Positions 13,666 to 24,239 of a stretch of DNA of 64,000 nt are shown piece by piece (position 1 is the stretch's first letter; each line of letters begins with the position of its first letter). The notes under the pieces are model-generated. The model was not told where the DNA came from. It did not search any database and saw only the letters and a program-made list of their open reading frames with translations. Position numbers and translations under genes: made by a program. The stretch lies in assembly GCF_041146395.1 (NCBI RefSeq), contig NC_090999.1:65849001-65913000 (forward strand), read 5' to 3'. The DNA comes from Eulemur rufifrons. Its lineage: Eukaryota > Chordata > Mammalia > Primates > Lemuridae.

Positions 13666-14009
13666 CTTTTTTTTTTTTAGATCAGTAACATATATGATCC
13701 CCAAGAAGAAAAGAAACTCATGCCATTAGTCTAACAATCTCTTTACTGTGAAACTAGTAGCTAAATGCCCTGACTATAGAGGTCAATTCAAGATGCAAAT
13801 TTAATTCATGAATCTTTGGGGGACTAACAGCTTAATTAATAAGATTGTCTTTTCTTATATCCCATATTAAACTGCCAGCCATGGAAATGCTAGGTTTGGC
13901 CTTTGCTGGCAAGTTATTAGTGGAAACCCTTAAACCAGTTCTTCCTGAAGATTTAACATGGCTCTCAAAAGCCATAATGCCATCATAGAAATTATAGGTA
14001 GATACATAG

Positions 14010-14050
14010 GGAGGAAGGAAAAAAGGAAGGAAGGAAGGAAAGGAGGGGAG
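14010..14050. repeat. (GGAA)n purine-rich simple repeat
   Basis: aaggaaggaaggaaggaa with flanking degenerate purine units. Such GGAA runs can bind ETS factors, but nothing here shows function. Confidence 0.85.
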
Positions 14051-15792
14051 AAAAAAATAAAAGAAAAAGAAAGCAATCTTCCCTGGCTCATCTGACCTGA
14101 GTTATGCCATGTTTTTCAGCTTTAATTTGGCTGTGGAGACACGGCCATCAATTTATTGTATTCTATTCTAGACCTGCTTTTCTAGATTTTTTACATAAGC
14201 CATAGGAAATGTTGTATGGAGCTGAGGTACGCAGGAGAGTCAAATGTGGGAATATATACATGCTGTTTTCTTTATTATAAAAGTTAGCTCATCTCAAACG
14301 CAGCAATGCCCATAATGTCACATTTTAGAGATATCTTCTCAAACACTCAAAATATATTTGGCCCAATCTGGCTAGCCTCAAGGGCCAGGCTCCCGAGCTT
14401 CTCTGTGTCAGAGAAAAGGGTCACCACAAGTTGATAAAAATGACCCAGCCTTAGTTTAGCTTAAATTCTCATTTTCTTCTCTCTGCAGGCTTTATCACCA
14501 AATACTTAATAAGCCCTATGAGCACAGCTTCGGTAATTTTTTTACAAGTGCAAATGGAAAGGCTGAATCTGGTGATTGTCCTTGGTAAGCTTTCCTGTAA
14601 ATCATTCCAAGAATTCTATGCCCCTTTCCTTTTAAATTCTTTTCTTGAACAAGTTCCAATCCTTCACATATGTTCTTTCTTTCTCCTCCCAATTCTGGTG
14701 CCAAGGTTCCCTGTCTATCTTTTTAGGCAATCTGGCTACTACTTTGCTCAGGGAGAAGCACCCTCCTCTGCATTGAGCAACTGAGCATTTGAATAAACTT
14801 TTCAAACACTGTAGCATGGGCAAAAACTTGACTTTATTTGATAAAAAGCATTCTAAAATCAAGTGCAAACTGAAGATGGGTCTAAATTAAAAAAGTCAAT
14901 AAGATTAAATTATTTAAATGAAACCTAGCTACATTTTTAAAGTGGAACAAATGGAACCTGCTAAAGCAAACCTCATTGTTTTACTTAATAAAAATGTCCA
15001 ACTGTGGTGGCAGTGCTGTGCTGGCAGATCTGGATGCTCAAGTGGTGGCTTAAAAAGAACACGGTCTTCTGTACTGATAAGCAGATTATTGAAAACACAC
15101 ACACAAAATTGTTTGGGGGCAGGCAGAAGAAGGAAGAGATAAGAAAAAAGCAGGGTATGAGTCTTTCCTGTGTCTTAAACCATAATGAATCAAACACTGA
15201 AAAGTTCACCTGGTAGAAATGCTAAAGTGAGGAAATCACTTATCCCATGAACTGTGGAATCAGTGATTAAAAAAATGATCTCACATTTATGAGAGCTACT
15301 ATGAAGGACAGTAACTTTGGAGGCTTAAATAAGATCTTATGCTTTGACTGGAAGTAATAGTATCTGTTAACACAGAGAGACTGAGTTCTTCATGTAAAAC
15401 TAAATGGAAGTGTATTTGTACAAATTTTAAAAACACTATCATTTTCCTAGAAGACACTAATCAAGGCCGGAAAATTTATTTCAAGCCAGTAGAGTTGACA
15501 AGAGAATGTATAACAGAATCCTACTTACAGGCATCTGCTTTCTGATCTTCAGGGACAGAAAATGAGTCCCTGCCCCAAACACAACTATGCAAGACTTTTA
15601 ATGTAACAGTTGGGTAAACATGGTAATATTATTTGAGCCACCACCTTTGAAACTTTGAGTAAACATTTTTTAAAAACTAAATTGGCACAAAAAACTGAGG
15701 AAAAAAAACCATAAAAAGAAAAAAACTAAATTGGCAGATTTAGCAACGACAAAATCTGAAAATATTTTGGTAAATAAGAATTTTGATATACA
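14051..15792. other. Intron 1 sequence, nothing recognised
   Basis: Short chance ORFs occur on both strands around 14500-15200 and overlap each other. They have no splice sites or recognisable protein similarity. No repeat identified. Confidence 0.45.
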
Positions 15793-16146
<354 letters not shown>

Positions 16147-16720
16147 TTACTCAAAGGTCAAAATAAACCCAGCTATATTACTGAGGAAATTAGCCAAAAT
16201 ATATCTTTAAATATTGGAATTTAAAATATAGTTTTACACTTGGAAGAAATATGCAATTACAGTAATATATGCTCATTTAACATATGTAGGGCGTATGTAA
16301 ACCAGACAACCATATAAACCAATTTAGAATGACTATAAAGTTGTAATTTGTGGTTTTATTTAGTAACTTACCCCCTTATTTGAAATAATTTACATTAGAA
16401 AAGCTTAATATCCTAGATATATGTATTAGCATACCTAAATTTTTCTGTACATCATGAAAATAACTTCTTAGCTAATGTTTTATATATAATCAATTTGAAA
16501 GTGTTTCTGCATTCCAAGTTAGTGGAAAACAACTTTTAAGAGGTATTTAATCCAACTATAATTCCCATTCCTAGACTCACCATACTCCCCTGCCTATTAA
16601 GAAAGGTTCTCTGATCTTTTCTCTGAAAAGAAGGCTGAATAATGATGGCCAATTAGGTTTATTTGTCTTTTGAAACAGTGAGGAATCATGATTTGAAAAA
16701 ACCAAGATCTCAGAATTTTC

Positions 16721-16749
16721 ATTAGGGTTCTGTTTCCTTGAACCCTAAT
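16721..16749. repeat. Perfect inverted repeat, 10-bp stem, 9-nt loop
   Basis: attagggttc at 16721-16730 pairs with gaaccctaat at 16740-16749. Confidence 0.85.
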
Positions 16750-16908
16750 AGCTCAGTATATTTGCTCAATTGTATCTAAAGAACTTCTCTATTCTGCCTA
16801 AATCATAGCTTCCTACAATTCCTAAATTCACTTCTTTGAAGCCTTAGGTAAGGAGGATTAATTTAGAAAAGTAAATCCCATGGACAAAATAATCTGGACA
16901 AAAAAAGA

Positions 16909-16941
16909 ATTCTCTGATGCTTAATTCAGGCATCAGAGAAT
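16909..16941. repeat. Perfect inverted repeat, 12-bp stem, 9-nt loop
   Basis: attctctgatgc at 16909-16920 pairs with gcatcagagaat at 16930-16941. Confidence 0.9.
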
Positions 16942-18114
16942 GCCTCAATTAATGTTTGTCGAAATATCTGGCTCTCAGAAAGTCATTAGAAGAGGAGTAA
17001 TAGTCATCAAGCGCCCTTCTATATGAGAACAGGATTGGTGGAGGCAGTTTTATGTGAGAAATTAAAGCCACTTTTTTCCCCAGAGAGAACAGGCTCGACC
17101 ACCAGAAACTTCTTCCCAATTAGCCAACATATGCTAACATAGTCCTAAAAAACATCTACAATATAAAGTCATGAGCCCTACTTCTGATAGTGATGGAAGG
17201 TGAAAAAGACCAAATAAATAGTCTTTTACTGGAGGATAAAAGTTCAGCCAGATTCCTACTGCTGGCAACTGTTACTGTGCCCATGGGGGAGCCCTGGTGT
17301 GGCTGAGCAAGAAGGAGGGCACTGAGGACACATCTGTGGGAGGCTTAGCTGAACACTCAGGAGGATCCTGCAGTAAGTACCAACAGTATATACAGATACC
17401 TGAAAGGTCTCTTATTGCTTTAGTCCTTTCTACTTTTCATCCAACTGAGGTTGATAGTTTCACCTCAATTCCTGTTAAACCCCTTAAAAAGTGTTTCCAT
17501 GGCTGAAGTGACAGTGAGACCTGAGGCCAGGAGCTAGCCAAGTCATCTTATCCCTAACCCTCTACCACCAGTTTTTTTTAGCAGAAAAGAAATCCTAGGA
17601 CTAATACAAGGTACCTGGCTCTACACTTAGAAAGGTGGAGTGATTTGAAAAAAGTCTTCCCCCCTTCCCTTTGCTGCCTCTGTGTAGATCGACCAGATCC
17701 ATTAATTTGCATGTACAGAGAGGGAAAAAGACAGTAATGATATTAATAGGCAATAGAAGCAGTCTGGAGCAAAGACATTGACTTTGGTACCTTTAACTAG
17801 ACAAGTAAAATTAAAAAAAAAAATTTAGAAAGTACTATGTGGTGGGTTGAGAGAGAAAGAATTTTTCATCTTCTGTCTCCCAGAAGACACTGGTATATAA
17901 ATGTAGGGGTTTTCAGAGCACTCTAACCTTAATCCCAAGCATGAAAACACTAGATACAGTGTAGGAGGCAGAAATGAAGGCCACACAAAGGTAGGAAAAC
18001 AAATAGCACCCCTTTATTGAGCCCCAGTGATCATGTAGATCAGCAGGCATTGGGGGCATCTCTGTCACTTAATCTTCCCTAGACACTACCCTCTCCCTTT
18101 CCCAAGTGGGCCTC

Positions 18115-18137
18115 CTCACCCCACCCCACCCCACCCT
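18115..18137. repeat. Short (CCCCA)n simple repeat
   Basis: About four tandem CCCCA units, within a pyrimidine-rich stretch that leads into the CpG island. Confidence 0.85.
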
Positions 18138-19249
18138 GACAAGTGTACACTGTCAATATCGCTGTAATCATCTGCAGTTTGCCTGTTGTTTCCCTAAGGT
18201 AGCTGGCTGACCTGCTGTCCCCAGAGATGCCTCTCCCCATCCACTGTGTGTCAGTCTTTCTCTGCTCCCTGGGTCTGTTTCGACTGGGGGTTGGCTTCCT
18301 CCTGTGGACTTCTTTCTCTCTGGACCTCTGTGTTTTCTTTTCACATCCCCTGACCTACCTTCTCCCCACTGTCATTCCTTCCCACGTCCTTCCCTTGGAA
18401 CAGGCAAACTTATCTCTTCATCTTGCAGGGCTTTGTTTCTCTCCACTGTCTGCCTGTCCCTCTGTCTGCATATCTGGCTTCCCCCATATGGGCCTCCCAC
18501 TCCATGCTGGTGCTGGTGCACCTGTCTGGGAGTAGCTGGCACATGCAGTCTTGCATTTCTCATCTCTCTCTACATCCCTATTGCTAGGTGTATACTGACC
18601 TCCCAGCCATACTTGAGGCTTTCTCCCTGGGATTTCATTGTGTAGGAAGGTACCTTTCTCCCTGTGCATGAACTCCTCCCTTATGCCCTCCTACCCCACC
18701 ACACAAAGTCTGTGAGTGTTTTTCACCATGTTTCTCTGGTTGGTAACATATGCATGCTGGTGTGTACACCCATGTGTCCACCCAATTCTGTGAGTGCACT
18801 CCTGATAATAATAATAATCTCTCTGAGTTTCTACTGCCATTTACATGTGCCCTATCATGTGAGTTCATATACTACCCAAAGTGTGCACACTTATGTGGGG
18901 GGCCTTTCTGAACACCTCCCAGTGAACCAAGGATTCACAGCTCTCCTGCTGCTCTGCCTGGGTCGTGTCTTCCCTCTATGCATTTAAAGTGCCTGTCACT
19001 AGTGGGAGCTCAACAGATGTTAATTCTTTTCTCCACTTGTATCTGAGTAACTGTGAGCCTGTGTCTGAGTGCCCCTCTATTTTATGAGGGTGTTCCTTGG
19101 TATGGACTGGGCTATTTGTCAGGATGCCCTGTGGGTTACATCTCCCTCTAACTTGCTCTCTTCCTCTTGGAGTAAAACGTTACCGGTTCCCCCATATGGT
19201 ATATCCCTTCCTCATGCAATGTGTCCACTCCCGTCTCGCTCTTCCACAC
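18138..19249. other. Pyrimidine-rich shore of the CpG island, intron 1
   Basis: On the plus strand it is rich in C and T, with recurrent tctctg/ctgtctg words. Long overlapping ORFs arise from composition and show no protein similarity. No exon recognised. Confidence 0.55.
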
Positions 19250-19399
19250 ACAGTCCATAAACGGTTTCCCCGAGCACCCTCGTCGCGGAGTCTCTGCTTA
19301 GCGCCCCCGGCCCCCGCCCCACTGCTTTTAACGTGAAAGCGTTCCTGGATTGCACTCCAGTTGCGGTGTATATGTGTCTATCTGAGCTTCTCTGTACTT

Positions 19400-20050
19400 T
19401 GGATATGTGTGTGTCTATGGGTTTCTCTCCGGAACGCGGGGGGCGGGGGTCCCCGTCCGGGATACACCGTATCCTCCCCCCACCTTTCGGCTCCTTCCCT
19501 GTGTGTGCGAGTGGGTGCGAGACGCGCTGCGTCTTTCGGGTATGCTGAGCGTCTGCGAACCTCCTCTCCCTAGTTTGGTATCTTGCTCCCGGGTGAGCGC
19601 TAAGTGTGTTGAGTTCTCGGGTGTCTCTCTCCCGAACGATGTGTTGGTCTGTGTCTGCCCAAGACGCTGTGCGTCTCTGGAAAGCGAAGCGCCTGTGTCC
19701 TCGAGTCCCAGGGAATACAGTGTGTCCCCCTCCTCCTCAACGCGAAGGGCCTGTGTCCCAGCCTTTGCCAGTACACGGTGTGTGCCGCCTCCATACGCGG
19801 AGTCCCAATGTCCCCCCTGCCCCGCCATACGCGAAGCGAGTGAGCCCCCATCCCAGCGACTATAGTGTGTCCCCCTCGTACGCGGGGCGCCTGTGTCCCC
19901 AAGTCCCTGGGAGTACACGGTGTGTCCTACCCCATACGAGGAGCACCTGTGTCCCGTCTCTGAGGGTCCACGGTACCTATGTCACTCGGAAAACGCGGAC
20001 ACCTTGTGTCCGCGGGTCCTCCCTAGTTCTTGGTACACTGTGCGCTCGCC
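19400..20050. repeat. Degenerate GC-rich tandem repeat (minisatellite-like) in ELL2 intron 1
   Basis: A diverged unit recurs with the pattern tacacggtgtgtcc, then tacgcggagcgcctgtgtcc, then a spacer 'agtccctggg'. Anchors related to tacacggtgtgt are near 19715, 19772, 19861, 19914, 19967 and 20034. Successive spacings are mostly 53-67 bp, with one of 89. Less clear copies continue leftward to about 19450 (atacaccgtatcc). Units are rich in CpG. It resembles an old minisatellite within the CpG island. Exact copy number and boundaries need a self-alignment. Confidence 0.7.
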
Positions 20051-20445
20051 CTCGCCTCAGCCGAGGACAGCGTGTTCATCTCACTTCTCTGCCCAGGGCC
20101 TCTCTCTGTCCTTGGGACCAAACCAGCCAGGAAATCCGCGGGCGCCGTCGGAAAGTCCCGCAGCGGCGGCGCAGCCAAGCCAGGGCTGCGGCTGCCTCGG
20201 CCCCGCCACCAGGGGCCGCCCGCCCGCCCGCCTCCTCACAGCCCGGCACCCGGCCGGGCCGGGACCGCGGCGTCAGCCACCCTGCCCGGCCCTGCCCTGC
20301 CGCCTCGGGCGCTGACGGCAGCAGCGGCGAGCCACGGCTCCGCTGGCCCCGCGCCGGGTCCCCGGACACCGGGAGGCACGGCCGGGCGATGAGGAGTGCC
20401 CTTTGCCTCCCCGAGTCTGGCTAGTCGGCCGGTTTGCCCACTCAC

Positions 20446-20592
20446 CTTGTGGCTCTGGTAAGTCTCGAGCGCCCGGATCGCCGTCTCGGTGAGTTTCACA
20501 TGCAGTACTGTGATGTTGTCCTGCCCCAACCGCCCGCACGACAGTCCGTAGCGTTGCTCCTCCTGCAGGCCCGCTGCCCCCCCTGCCGCCAT
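20446..20592 (-). CDS. ELL2: ELL2 exon 1, coding part (codons 1-49), RNA polymerase II elongation factor
   Basis: The minus strand from ATG at 20592 encodes 49 codons starting [16 protein letters not shown] and ending LETYQSHK. This matches the N-terminus of ELL2 (family hallmark YGLSCGR...HVKLT), recognised from knowledge of the family. The exon stops at CACAAG followed by a consensus donor GTGAGT (intron begins 20445), so the boundary is phase 0; reading on gives only intron translation. The start has a good Kozak context (A at -3, G at +4). ELL2 is a nuclear elongation factor that suppresses Pol II pausing. It works in the super elongation complex with AFF proteins and P-TEFb and binds EAF1/2 through its N-terminal region, of which this exon is the beginning. 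In plasma cells ELL2 promotes secretory-type immunoglobulin heavy-chain mRNA processing. The exon lies in a CpG island. ELL and ELL3 paralogues differ clearly in these residues, so ELL2 is the firm call. Confidence 0.97.
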
Positions 20593-20593
20593 C

Positions 20594-20695
20594 TTAAACT
20601 CCCCGGGGTGCCGCCGCCGACGCCGCTAGGGCTCTAGCCTCCACTGCGGCCGCGGCTGCTCGGGCTTCTGCAGCCGCCGCCACAGCTACGGCCAT
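20594..20695 (-). CDS. Upstream ORF (33 codons plus stop) in the putative ELL2 5' leader
   Basis: ATG at 20695-20693 on the minus strand has a strong context (G at -3, G at +4). It opens an Ala-rich frame beginning [17 protein letters not shown], and its TAA at 20596-20594 ends one base before the ELL2 ATG (TAA-G-ATG). The frame differs from ELL2 by +1. Whether it is translated depends on the transcription start: a TATA-like TATATGA at 20714-20720 would place the cap about at 20685-20690 and exclude it, whereas a start farther upstream in the CpG island would include it. Low-complexity GCG/GCC codons also make a chance ORF possible. Confidence 0.45.
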   Translation of the reverse strand: MAVAVAAAAEARAAAAAVEARALAASAAAPRGV

Positions 20696-21030
20696 CCCGC
20701 TGCTGACGTACTGTCATATACTGCGCGCAGCCAGACCTCGGACTGCCACCGTCGCCACCCGCCCCACCCTCCGGCTCCGCGCCCCGCCCCGGGCTCGTCT
20801 CATTGGCCTCGTTCCCTTCAGAACCGCCCTCATTGGCCGCCCTCCCCTCTCACTGGGCGGGGCCCAAAGTCGCTGGAGTTTTGCTCCCGGGACGGGACGT
20901 CCGAGAGGTGAAAGGCTGACGTCTAGGTGACGAGCCAACTTAATCGTTTCTGACGTCACGTCTAGTCGTCTTGGCTCACCGGCCGCGATTGGCCAGGCTG
21001 GCTTGGGGATCTCCTGCTGATTGGAGTCCA
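20600..21030 (-). promoter_or_regulatory. ELL2: ELL2 CpG-island promoter with CRE-type, CCAAT and GC boxes
   Basis: Several motifs lie upstream of ELL2 exon 1. There is a full palindromic CRE TGACGTCA at 20951-20958 and CRE-like TGACGTCT at 20917-20924. TGACGTA is at 20704-20710 and a GACGTC core sits at about 20897-20902. Four ATTGG (reverse CCAAT) motifs are at 20802-20806, 20832-20836, 20988-20992 and 21020-21024. GC boxes occur near 20781-20790 and 20856-20863. A TATA-like TATATGA on the minus strand is at 20714-20720. The mixture fits a CpG-island promoter responsive to CREB/ATF-family factors. Which factors bind is inference. Confidence 0.75.
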
Positions 21031-24000
21031 GTTTACTTGGTCTGGTAGCTTGGAATCCGAGCCTGGGCCCTAGGGGAGGACAGTAGTGAAAGTTAGGAGA
21101 GCACGGGAGTCTCTTCTTGTGCTGGTGGCTCTTGGAGGGGAGGTTGCCCATCTCAAGTATGTGAGAGCATGACAGTGACCAAGTAAGGACTTTGTTCCCC
21201 GACAGCTGAGGAAACTTGTGGAGTTTGCTGTGTGCGTGTGAGGGAAAATGAAGGAAGCGGAGTCATTGGAGAGCTCCTCAAAACTCCGTTTAGTACTGAT
21301 GTTGAGCAGATGGGATTGGGTGACTCCCTTCTTCGTCATTTCACTCTAAACTTGAAATTAGCCAGTCGTCCATGGGCTTTAGGAGTTGTGTTAGATTTTG
21401 CGGAGCATCTTAAGTACAAAACCATGCCGAAGGCTTAAATGCCTTTCGTATGGTGGGCATAGGATAATAGATAATTGAACTTCAAGGTCTCTCCCACACC
21501 AAGCCCAGTTGTGATCCCAAAGGAATGGAACACTTTCCTCTGGAGTTCGCCGTATGGGCGCGGTTGGGGAGTATCTCCTTTCAAAGGACCCTAGAAGAAG
21601 AACTGGCATTGACCTAAATTAAAAGAAACATCGACACCTCTCATTCTCTGATTCTGTTTGAGTTTTGTCCATTTTATTTGATAGGGCTGTGTGAAAACCT
21701 AGCCAGCGTTTAAGGCTACGAGACGAGCTATGGAGGTTAAGTAGAGGACCCAGGGGCTGAGGGATGAGCGCTGGCTTGCGCGCTTTCCATTCCTCGCGAC
21801 GGTTGGTGTGTAGGCGTGGCTAAAGGAGGGCGTCTAATCTAGAGTCCTCTTCAGGCCACGTGTCAATAGATTGACCAATAGGCTTCCGATCAGAGAATAG
21901 ATTAACTGGATGCTCAGAAACACCAGATGAAAACAGACCATTGAAAGGTTTGTAACCGTTGAAAGGCAGTTTTTAAAAAATTACTTTTTTTCCCTTAAAT
22001 TTGAGATGCTTGTTTTACTCTCAGTTGTAAAACCTTGTTCCGTTCCCCAGGAACATTTCCCATCCTTTTAAATAGGTTTAGGGCTGTGATTTACCATGAT
22101 TCCACCCCCCTACACCTGAATAACTCTCTTCCCCACCCTACAGCTACACTCCCTTTTGATTCAGACCCTCAAACATTGTAGGTATATAATGTGAATTACA
22201 GGGTGAATTCTCTTTTCCTGGCTCATGTATGAAGTGGAAACACCTGTATTAACTGTTGTTGCATCACAGGAGAGCGGGTTGTAAATTGACTTAATTTCAA
22301 TCCACTAGAATTGGCTAGTTGTTAAGACATGATTAACACTTGTTAATTTAAGTTTACTTTAGTGTTACTACAGTGTTAATGATCTTAAATTCATTGAATA
22401 GGGAAATTAAGGCAATCACCATTGAAATTGGATTAAGAATTTTACTTTTAGAAGGGAAGTAGAGGCTTTATTAACTAAGTTTCTCAGTCTTCCAAAAGTA
22501 GAAACCTTACTCAAATAGTTTATATCTAAGTGAACTATAGTCCAAAAAGGATTCTGTACTTGAATTATTCTTTTCTCTTGTTTGTTTTACTTTGATAGGG
22601 AAGGACTGATTACATATCTAAAGCCTTAATTATTGTGGGGGGGAGGGGAGGCTTGACCAGAACAAGTAAAACCTGTATCCCACTGCTTTTCTGGTGAAGG
22701 TGGGTAAATCCCCACCCACATGACATCCTAACTAGGCCTCATCTTACTCAGAACTTTGATGACATCCAGCAGGGCGGGGGAGAAGCAAAGGTGGTTTTCA
22801 GTGTAGTTTTCAAATGTCTGACCTGAAGCTTCTTACTACTGATTTTTTTTTCTTAATTCTCATGCCCTATTTCAGTGAGTAACAGATCTTTCTGGAGGTA
22901 ATATCTTTATTTTATTTTTTATTTTTCTTTTATTTTTTAAATGAAATCAGGAGGGTAATATAATATTATAATGGGTTAATGTTTGTAGTTTTCCCATTTT
23001 GAGCTCTTCAACTAAGGAAGAAGGCAGTGATCAAATACAAAGTAATATGGTAATCTAGTAAAGTCTTCATTGATGTCTCACAGGCACAGTACACATTAGG
23101 CCTGCCTAAATCGCATGGTTCAGTTATGATGCTTATAAGGATAATTAGTTTTGAGAGGGGCTGATGAAAGTTGCTTTGGGGGAAGATTGCCATTTTATGC
23201 ATATTTTCTGTATCTTTATTCAGTTTAATTATCAAATAATCATTGAATGCCAACTAAATGTAAGATGCTGTGGAGGATTTAAAAATTAAACTGTATAGTC
23301 TCTAAAGGAATTTTCTGTTTGAATGTGGCAAGTGAACCAACATACTCAAAGCAAAGCAATTAAAGAATTAGTAAATGCTAACTTGGATGGCATTGGTGAT
23401 AAGCTCAAAAAATTCAAAGAAAGGAGAAGTCTGAAGACTTTTTTGTGGAGGCAGTGGAACTTGAACACTTCTCAAGGGCCAAGTAGAGTCTAGATAAGTG
23501 GAGGTGGTATAGATGGAGAGAGGCCAGCTAAAAATGATCTTAATGATCATTCTAGCTGAACCCATTACTTTTATGAATGAGGAACTCAGACCCTGTTAAC
23601 TTAAAAGCAACCTGCCTAACCTATTATAACCAGAGCCCAGAGCCCACAGGTTTCTAGTTTTCAAAGTCTACTTTAGTGATTGCCAGTGCAAAAGGCCATT
23701 CTGTCTTATACCTGTATTAGCAGTTTTGTAAGTTATTCCTTAAACCCATCTATACAAAAAGATAATGCTTACTAATGTTTTAATAGGCAGTGGCTTCTCT
23801 TAAGAAAAGTCAGCACAGAACCTAATAGAGTTATAGCATAGAAGCTCTCTAGATGGAGAATTTCCAGGTGTAAATTCTTTCCCCTTGGAATTCTCCCTCC
23901 CTGATACCTCCCCCCACACCCATTGTGTTTGACCCACGTCATTACCGGTCATTACCCTGCTGTCCTTTCAAGACTTTGCCCAGCGTTGTATAAAATCTCC

Positions 24001-24210
24001 CCCTTTCCTTGGACACAACTGAAGTAGGAGCTTGATGGGTTTAAAAGAACTTCACTAAATGTTTGTAGAGAATAAAAGTAAAATACCTATAGGAAGGGCA
24101 TAAATATTTGTTGTGTAAACACAAGTTTTAAGTTGAACAAGTATTATTATATCATGTGTGAATATTTTTTTACTCCATTCAAGTATAAGAAATGTCACAT
24201 TGCGTTATTT
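21031..24210. other. Upstream flank of ELL2, nothing firm beyond short motifs
   Basis: At 21856-21862 lies ccacgtg (E-box) and at 21874-21878 a CCAAT. At about 23570-23660 a faint MIR-like stretch is seen. Chance ORFs at 21232-21609 have no recognisable similarity. An upstream or divergent transcript from the CpG island is possible but not shown. Confidence 0.5.
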
Positions 24211-24239
24211 ATCATCATCATCATCATCATCATCATCAC
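24211..24239. repeat. (ATC)n microsatellite
   Basis: About nine tandem atc units. Confidence 0.95.

Larger units (their letters stand above)
19250..20960. other. ELL2: CpG island spanning ELL2 promoter, exon 1 and start of intron 1
   Basis: The sequence changes abruptly from AT-rich, CpG-poor DNA to GC-rich DNA dense in CG dinucleotides, centred on ELL2 exon 1, and falls back to background after about 21000. CpG retention implies the region is unmethylated in the germ line, as expected at a broadly used promoter. The GC-rich composition creates long spurious ORFs on both strands, for example 19606-20424 on the plus strand. Confidence 0.9.

Noticed and set aside
14518..15216. Cluster of overlapping ORFs, possible hidden exon
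   Set aside because: Frames conflict, none shows family resemblance, and no paired splice sites support an ELL2 exon there.
16721..16941. Intronic microRNA
   Set aside because: The inverted repeats have stems of only 10 and 12 bp, too short for a miRNA precursor.
18227..18987. Overlapping ORFs of 60-113 codons on both strands
   Set aside because: Pyrimidine-rich composition, no recognisable protein motif, and mutual overlap in several frames.
19606..20424. 272-codon plus-strand ORF across the CpG island
   Set aside because: It comes from GC-rich, stop-poor DNA and a degenerate tandem repeat, has low-complexity Pro/Arg/Ser content, runs antisense to ELL2 intron 1 towards exon 1, and overlaps equally long ORFs in other frames.
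20236..20445. C-terminal extension of the ELL2 exon 1 reading frame
   Set aside because: The frame stays open by chance past a consensus GTGAGT donor, and the true protein continues in exon 2 at 1610.
21856..21878. ER stress response element (CCAAT-N9-CCACG)
   Set aside because: CCACGTG and CCAAT are both present, but in the wrong order and spacing for an ERSE.
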